Source: Fidelibacterota bacterium
Lineage (GTDB): Bacteria; Fidelibacterota; UBA8477; JABMPR01
Length of the DNA: 5,856 bases
NCBI GenBank assembly: GCA_030595455.1
Contig: JAUVDF010000076.1
Location: forward strand, 1-5,856
Direction: 5' to 3'
The notes beneath the pieces were generated by a model. It ran no database searches, had not been told where the DNA came from, and saw nothing but the letters and a program-made list of their open reading frames with translations. How positions within the stretch are numbered: the first letter of the stretch is position 1; every line of letters starts with the position of its first letter. A program made the translations under genes and the position numbers. This document shows, in pieces, positions 4,753 through 5,856 of the stretch.

Positions 4753-5856
4753 ATGTCACAATTCTCAGAAAAGAAAAAACGTACTGGCTGGCTGTGGATT
4801 CCCTCATTGTATTTTGCAGAGGGTGTGCCTTATACAGTGGTTATGCTGATTGCAGTTGTTTTTTACAAACGAATGGGCATTTCTAATACTGAGATAGCTC
4901 TTTATACCAGTTGGCTTTACCTACCTTGGGTGCTTAAGCCTTTCTGGAGCCCTTTGGTTGATATTGTACGGACAAAACGCTTCTGGATTGTAGCCATGCA
5001 ACTTTTGATTGGTGCTTGTCTTGGTGGAGTCGTGTTGACGATTCCCATGCCTGGATATTTCCAACTTACACTGGGGTTTTTCTGGTTACTGGCTTTTAGT
5101 TCTGCCACCCATGATATCGCAGCTGATGGCTTCTATATGATCGGTCTATCCGAGCATGATCAGGCCTGGTGGGTTGGAATTCGCAGTACTTTCTACCGTT
5201 TAGCCATTATTGCTGGACAAGGTGGTATCATTATTTTTGCCGGAATGATTGAAAGTAATACCGGTTTGAATGATCTTGATATGACCGTCAAAGCAAGCGA
5301 TGACCATCAGATGGTTCATCAAATTAACCCACAAGAATTCAATTATACTGATGAGGGTGGCGAGGTACAGATCCAAATTCATCCGGCAACCCTTAATATT
5401 AGTTTAGGAGCTCAATCAAGTGCTAGCCACGATTCCTTGCTAACAATGGTTAATTACTGGAATGCGAACCGTCTAACCTTAAATGATAGTTCTGACCTGC
5501 GTACCCTGGCTTTTACCGATTATCAGGGTCCTGTGAATGGTAGTGCTGTAGGAAATTCTGGAATTGTTTACATCGGTCTTTCGTCTAAACCGGAAACCAA
5601 CGATCAGATTGTGGTTTCTTTTGGTCACGAATCAGGCGATAAGAGTATCAAGCTATTGACTGATACACGCCTGGTATTCGACCAGGATAGTTGGAATGTC
5701 CCATATTTAGGTCTCGTCCAACTTCACCCGAATCTGAAGTCTGAAACCAGCGCCGTTTTTCGTTCTCGATCTGGTGATATTGCCCTGGCCTGGAAACTAT
5801 CATTCCTCATACTGACCGGTATGTTTGGCGTCTTTTTTGTCTATCATTACTTTGTC
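4753..5856 (+). CDS. AmpG-like MFS permease for peptidoglycan fragments, N-terminal half with large periplasmic insert (3' end outside window)
   Basis: The frame is open to the window end; 368 residues are visible. Residues 12-165 carry the N-terminal helices of an AmpG-type major facilitator: WIPSLYFAEGVPY (TM1), TEIALYTSWLYLPWVLKP (TM2), WSPLVDIVRTKR (65-76, motif A-like loop), TM3 about 77-98, TM4 about 103-125 with SSATHDIAADGFY, and TM5 about 140-165 with GIRSTFYR. AmpG imports GlcNAc-anhydroMurNAc muropeptides into the cytoplasm for recycling. A hydrophilic, beta-rich stretch (about 168-344) then interrupts the fold before TM6 (AWKLSFLILTGMFGVFFVYHYFV). By standard MFS topology it faces the periplasm. 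I recall FCB AmpG homologues with a comparable insert, but could not check. At least six further helices should follow downstream. Its place after two namZ-like genes suggests it takes up their products. Family is clear; whether it carries free sugars or muropeptides is unknown. Confidence 0.88.
   Translation, partial: MSQFSEKKKRTGWLWIPSLYFAEGVPYTVVMLIAVVFYKRMGISNTEIALYTSWLYLPWVLKPFWSPLVDIVRTKRFWIVAMQLLIGACLGGVVLTIPMPGYFQLTLGFFWLLAFSSATHDIAADGFYMIGLSEHDQAWWVGIRSTFYRLAIIAGQGGIIIFAGMIESNTGLNDLDMTVKASDDHQMVHQINPQEFNYTDEGGEVQIQIHPATLNISLGAQSSASHDSLLTMVNYWNANRLTLNDSSDLRTLAFTDYQGPVNGSAVGNSGIVYIGLSSKPETNDQIVVSFGHESGDKSIKLLTDTRLVFDQDSWNVPYLGLVQLHPNLKSETSAVFRSRSGDIALAWKLSFLILTGMFGVFFVYHYFV
5254..5784 (+). 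other. Beta-rich periplasmic insert between TM5 and TM6 of the AmpG-like permease
   Basis: About 175 residues (168-344) without a transmembrane helix. The latter half (about 271-325) has the pattern of a Calx-beta-like or Ig-like repeat: VYIGLSSKP, IVVSFG, a spacer, then RLVFDQDSWNVPYLGLVQL, which resembles the 'LTF.p.nWn.pq.v.v' ending common in extracellular beta-sandwich repeats. A possible earlier partner is the EVQIQIHPATLNISLG stretch (204-219). A role in binding substrate or a partner hydrolase is speculation. Confidence 0.6.

Overview
The window reads as a compact chromosomal cluster for peptidoglycan glycan-strand breakdown and recovery. All genes are on the + strand and densely packed. 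The likely source is a Gram-negative bacterium of the FCB superphylum (Bacteroidota, Ignavibacteriota, Calditrichota, Marinimicrobia and relatives). Support comes from a C-terminal T9SS-type sorting domain with a YPNPFN motif on a secreted hydrolase, a lipoprotein signal on the first NamZ-like protein, and an AmpG-like transporter with a large TM5-TM6 insert of the kind I recall from Bacteroidota. The phylum cannot be fixed from this sequence alone. Composition looks uniform by eye, and there are no mobile elements, RNA genes or CRISPR arrays.

Layout: (1) 1-455, the C-terminal end of a SpoIID/LytB-domain protein cut by the window start. (2) 456-617, a non-coding gap with a perfect 9-bp dyad followed by a T-rich stretch, probably separating two transcripts. 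(3) 618-1910, a NamZ/DUF1343 lipoprotein of a divergent subtype. (4) 2031-3398, a GH18 glycoside hydrolase of the SleL/YaaH-like, peptidoglycan-directed kind with a C-terminal T9SS sorting domain. Its signal peptide is plainly encoded upstream, at about 1935-2000, but no standard start codon precedes it. (5) 3407-4729, a second NamZ/DUF1343 protein of the canonical subtype, 8 nt downstream of GH18. (6) 4753-end, an AmpG-like MFS permease, cut by the window end, carrying a beta-rich insert of about 175 residues between TM5 and TM6.

Inferred working model: SpoIID-domain proteins can be lytic transglycosylases on stem-peptide-free glycan. The GH18 enzyme would cut at GlcNAc, the NamZ enzymes would remove terminal MurNAc from non-reducing ends, and the AmpG-like permease would import the resulting sugars or muropeptides. 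Genes 3-6 look like one operon. The most notable points are the missing start codon of the GH18 gene, the two different NamZ subtypes flanking it, the apparent mismatch between T9SS export of GH18 and a periplasmic recycling role, and the insert in the AmpG-like permease.
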